The notes beneath the pieces were generated by a model, which did not search any database, was not told the DNA's origin, and saw only the letters and a list, made by a program, of their open reading frames with translations. From JBEBBU01 sp041158225 (lineage in GTDB: Bacteria; Pseudomonadota; Gammaproteobacteria; Methylococcales; Methylococcaceae), in contig JBEBBU010000026.1 in the NCBI GenBank assembly GCA_041158225.1, positions 1-7,468 on the forward strand: DNA of 7,468 nt, written 5' to 3'. The position numbers and the translations under genes are program-made. The stretch's first letter is position 1; every line of letters begins with the position of its first letter. Positions 4,924 to 7,468 of this stretch are shown piece by piece.

Positions 4924-7440
4924 CTAGCTTGTAACCGCGCTACCTGATGGGGGTATGGCATCCATTTTCCAGATCTGGTCGTTGTACTCGGCAATGGTTC
5001 TGTCTGAAGAAAATCTGCCACTGCTGGCCGTATTGATGATACTCATGCGGATCCAGCGTTTCTGGTCCTGATAAGCACGCGCAGCACGCTCCTGGGCGTC
5101 ACGATAACTCCCGAAGTCGGCGGCAGTGACCCATGGATCGCCAGGAGAACGGATGGACTGGATGACAGGATCAAAAATGCCGGGTTCCAGCCGATTGAAA
5201 TGTCCGGATTCAAGCAGTGACATCACCCTTTTCAGGTCAGGGCAACCTTCAATCAGGGCGTCAGGATCGTATCGCTTACGGACATCTTCCACTTCTGCCG
5301 CATCGAGCCCAAAGAGAAAAAAGTTTTCTTCACCCGCTTCCTGACGGATCTCAATGTTGGCTCCATCAAGTGTGCCGATAGTGATTGCGCCGTTCATCAT
5401 GAACTTCATATTGCCAGTGCCTGAGGCTTCCTTGCCTGCAGTCGATATCTGCTCGGACAGATCGGTTCCCGGGCAGATGATTTCCATGGCAGAGACCCTG
5501 TAGTTGGGCACAAATGCAACGCGGAGCAGACCCGCAGTGGCGGGATCATGATTGACGGCAGCCGCCACATTGCTGATCAGCTTGATGATACGCTTGGCCA
5601 TGAAATAACCAGGAGCAGCCTTGCCACCAAAGATGACATTGCGTGGCGTCCATTGTTCAAGCTCACCGTGCTTGATACGCAGGTAAAGATGGATGACATG
5701 CAGGATATTGAGAAGCTGGCGCTTATACTCATGGATACGTTTCACCTGAACATCCATCAATGCCTCGGGGCCAAGCAGATCACAGGCCGTCTCCACCCTC
5801 AGCCACTCCAGCATTCTGGCCTTGTTTTCGGTCCGCATCTTCTGCCATTCTGCCTGAAAATCAGGGTCATCAGCCAAAGCCCCAAGTTTTTGCAGTTGCT
5901 CCAGATGCCTGACCCAGTCACCACCAATATGTCGGGTGATCAGCGCTCTGAGAGCTGGATTACAGTTGGCCAGCCAGCGACGCGGGGTAATACCGTTGGT
6001 CTTGTTATTGAAACGCTCAGGCCAAAGTGCATGAAAGTCACTGAACAGCCCATTCTTCAGCAACTCAGAATGCAGATGTGCAACGCCGTTGACGGAAAAA
6101 CTGCCTACGATGGCAAGATACGCCATGCGCACCTGACGGCACTCACCTTCTTCAATAATGGACATTCTGGCAAGCCTATCATTATCTCCCGGCCAGCGAT
6201 CCGCAACTTCTGTCAGAAAGCGGGCATTAATCTCATAAATAATGTCCAGAAGACGGGGGAGTAAACGTTCAAACAGCCTGACTGGCCAGCGCTCGAGTGC
6301 TTCTGGGAGCAGGGTATGATTGGTATACGCCATCACCCGCTGGGTGATCTGCCATGCAGCTTCCCACTCAAGCCCATGACTGTCAACAAGCAGGCGCATC
6401 AATTCTGCAACAGCAATACTGGGATGGGTATCGTTGAGCTGAAAGCAGTTAGCTTCGGCAAAGCGTGAGAAATCCCTGCCATTTCTTTCTATCCAGCGGC
6501 GTAGCACATCCTGCAGGCTGGCCGAAGCCAGAAAATACTGCTGGCGTAATCTCAGTTCCTTACCGTTTTCACTACTGTCATTCGGGTAAAGTACCATGCT
6601 GATATTTTCAGCCTGGTTTTTCGAGGCCACCGAATCCACATAGTCACCGGCATTGAACTCGCCAAGATCAAACTCGTCCGTAGCGGCTGCTTTCCACAGG
6701 CGCAGGGTATTGACTGTTGCGTTCTGATAACCCGGAACAGGCAGGTCATAAGGAATGGCCAGAAGATCCTGGGTACCCCGCCAGTGAGCCACCATCCGCC
6801 CATCATGGGGCCGGAACTCGACATACCCACCGAAATGGATACGCAGCGTCAGTTCGGGCCGCTCAATCTCCCATACACAGCGGTTGCGCAACCAGTGATC
6901 TGGCTCTTCTACCTGATAGCCATCCTGAATGCCCTGTCGGAACATGCCATACTCATAGCGTATGCCATAGCCCATCACCGGCAACTGCAGGGTTGCGCAA
7001 CTATCCAGAAAGCATGCGGCCAGCCTGCCCAGCCCGCCATTACCCAGACCTGCATCCGCCTCATGTTCACTGAGTTCCTCAAGATCAAGTCCCAGGCGGT
7101 AAAGCACTTCCTGCATTTCATCATCCACGCCCAGATTGAGCATGGCATTTCCCAGCGCCCGCCCCATCAGAAATTCCATGGATAGATAATAGGTACGCCT
7201 GCAGGCGGATTCATAGTAGGCGCGATGCGTCATGCGCCACTTTTCCATCAGGCGGTCGCGCAATGTCAGCGCAACGGCATTGTAGGCGTAATTGGTCGCG
7301 TGGCTACCGGTATACCGCACCAGGGTATAGTTGAAGTGACGCGAAATATCGCGCATCAGATCTTCAACATTGTCACCAAGGGGTACTGGATCAGTGAGAA
7401 AGGAACTGGGTTTGCTCCTGACAAGTTTTCTGGCTGGCAT
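4924..7440 (-). CDS. glgP: Glycogen/maltodextrin phosphorylase (GT35, PLP-dependent)
   Basis: This enzyme cleaves terminal alpha-1,4 glucose units of glycogen or maltodextrin with phosphate, yielding glucose 1-phosphate. Translated from the ATG at 7438-7440 it has 838 residues, slightly longer than E. coli GlgP (815). Motifs in order: TYYLSMEFLMGRALGNAM (83-100), GLGNGGLGRLAACFLDS (131-147), YGIRYEYGMFRQ (158-169), QLNDTHP (334-340), TNGITPRRWL (481-490), KRIHEYKRQLLN (567-578), and EASGTGNMKFMMN (671-683), in which Lys679 binds pyridoxal phosphate. A frame five codons longer from a GTG at 7453-7455 is unlikely, because that extension contains the AGGAGG ribosome binding site itself. No other glycogen genes are visible downstream, and trmL follows after three bases. 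I cannot separate glycogen from maltodextrin preference, although the GlgP-like C-terminus (FSSDRTIAEYNDQIW) fits glgP well. The promoter lies beyond the right edge. Confidence 0.96.
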   Translation of the reverse strand: MPARKLVRSKPSSFLTDPVPLGDNVEDLMRDISRHFNYTLVRYTGSHATNYAYNAVALTLRDRLMEKWRMTHRAYYESACRRTYYLSMEFLMGRALGNAMLNLGVDDEMQEVLYRLGLDLEELSEHEADAGLGNGGLGRLAACFLDSCATLQLPVMGYGIRYEYGMFRQGIQDGYQVEEPDHWLRNRCVWEIERPELTLRIHFGGYVEFRPHDGRMVAHWRGTQDLLAIPYDLPVPGYQNATVNTLRLWKAAATDEFDLGEFNAGDYVDSVASKNQAENISMVLYPNDSSENGKELRLRQQYFLASASLQDVLRRWIERNGRDFSRFAEANCFQLNDTHPSIAVAELMRLLVDSHGLEWEAAWQITQRVMAYTNHTLLPEALERWPVRLFERLLPRLLDIIYEINARFLTEVADRWPGDNDRLARMSIIEEGECRQVRMAYLAIVGSFSVNGVAHLHSELLKNGLFSDFHALWPERFNNKTNGITPRRWLANCNPALRALITRHIGGDWVRHLEQLQKLGALADDPDFQAEWQKMRTENKARMLEWLRVETACDLLGPEALMDVQVKRIHEYKRQLLNILHVIHLYLRIKHGELEQWTPRNVIFGGKAAPGYFMAKRIIKLISNVAAAVNHDPATAGLLRVAFVPNYRVSAMEIICPGTDLSEQISTAGKEASGTGNMKFMMNGAITIGTLDGANIEIRQEAGEENFFLFGLDAAEVEDVRKRYDPDALIEGCPDLKRVMSLLESGHFNRLEPGIFDPVIQSIRSPGDPWVTAADFGSYRDAQERAARAYQDQKRWIRMSIINTASSGRFSSDRTIAEYNDQIWKMDAIPPSGSAVTS

Positions 7441-7444
7441 AAGT

Positions 7445-7450
7445 CCTCCT
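7445..7450 (-). promoter_or_regulatory. Ribosome binding site of glgP
   Basis: On the minus strand a perfect AGGAGG is followed by four bases (ACTT) and the ATG at 7440. It is the strongest Shine-Dalgarno sequence before any gene here and settles the start in favour of this ATG over the upstream GTG at 7455. Confidence 0.85.
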
Positions 7451-7468
7451 GACACGATGATAGCAGAC

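Noticed and set aside
5548..6264. A 238-codon open frame on the plus strand opposite glgP
   Set aside because: It is antisense to a conserved central part of glycogen phosphorylase, with no recognisable motif; read as a shadow.
7441..7455. Longer glgP start at the GTG at 7453-7455
   Set aside because: The five extra codons contain the AGGAGG ribosome binding site that serves the ATG at 7440, so the GTG is very unlikely to be used.

Overview
The window is a compact stretch of bacterial chromosome with eight genes. It looks like a gammaproteobacterium or a close proteobacterial relative. The support is the SecB chaperone, which is essentially proteobacterial, together with E. coli-like EnvC, TrmL, GpsA and EmrE-type proteins and a gene order close to the E. 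coli yibN-grxC-secB-gpsA-cysE / trmL / gpmM-envC neighbourhood. Base composition looks even and moderately GC-rich by eye. I cannot name a genus. Nearly every base is coding, and the longest untranslated gap is the 57 bases between the two divergent genes at about 2.1 kb. I saw no tRNA, rRNA, insertion sequence, CRISPR array or phage gene.

Layout. Positions 1-2091 (minus strand) hold gpmI (phosphoglycerate mutase, glycolysis) followed by the 5' part of an envC-like septal peptidoglycan-hydrolase activator that runs off the left edge. Positions 2092-2148 form a divergent control region. Positions 2149-4431 (plus strand) form one tight gene string: a membrane-anchored rhodanese (yibN-like), secB (export chaperone), gpsA (glycerol-3-phosphate dehydrogenase) and a small multidrug resistance (SMR) transporter of the EmrE type. 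Positions 4444-7440 (minus strand) hold glgP (glycogen phosphorylase) followed after three bases by trmL (tRNA wobble 2'-O-methyltransferase). The SMR gene and trmL are convergent, 12 bases apart.

How the genes fit together. The plus-strand string mixes envelope functions: sulfur transfer at the inner membrane, delivery of secreted proteins to SecA, and the glycerol-3-phosphate backbone of phospholipids. The minus-strand genes cover lower glycolysis, cell separation, glycogen breakdown and tRNA modification. These are housekeeping associations, not a specialised island.

Main points for a second look. (1) Relative to E. coli, grxC is missing between yibN and secB. (2) An EmrE-like gene sits in the place and orientation where E. 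coli has cysE. (3) An mRNA hairpin spans the gpsA stop codon just before the SMR gene. (4) The divergent control region contains head-to-head promoter-like elements. (5) The gpmI start is ambiguous between an ATG without a ribosome binding site and a TTG with one. I did not find evidence for an undescribed biological system.
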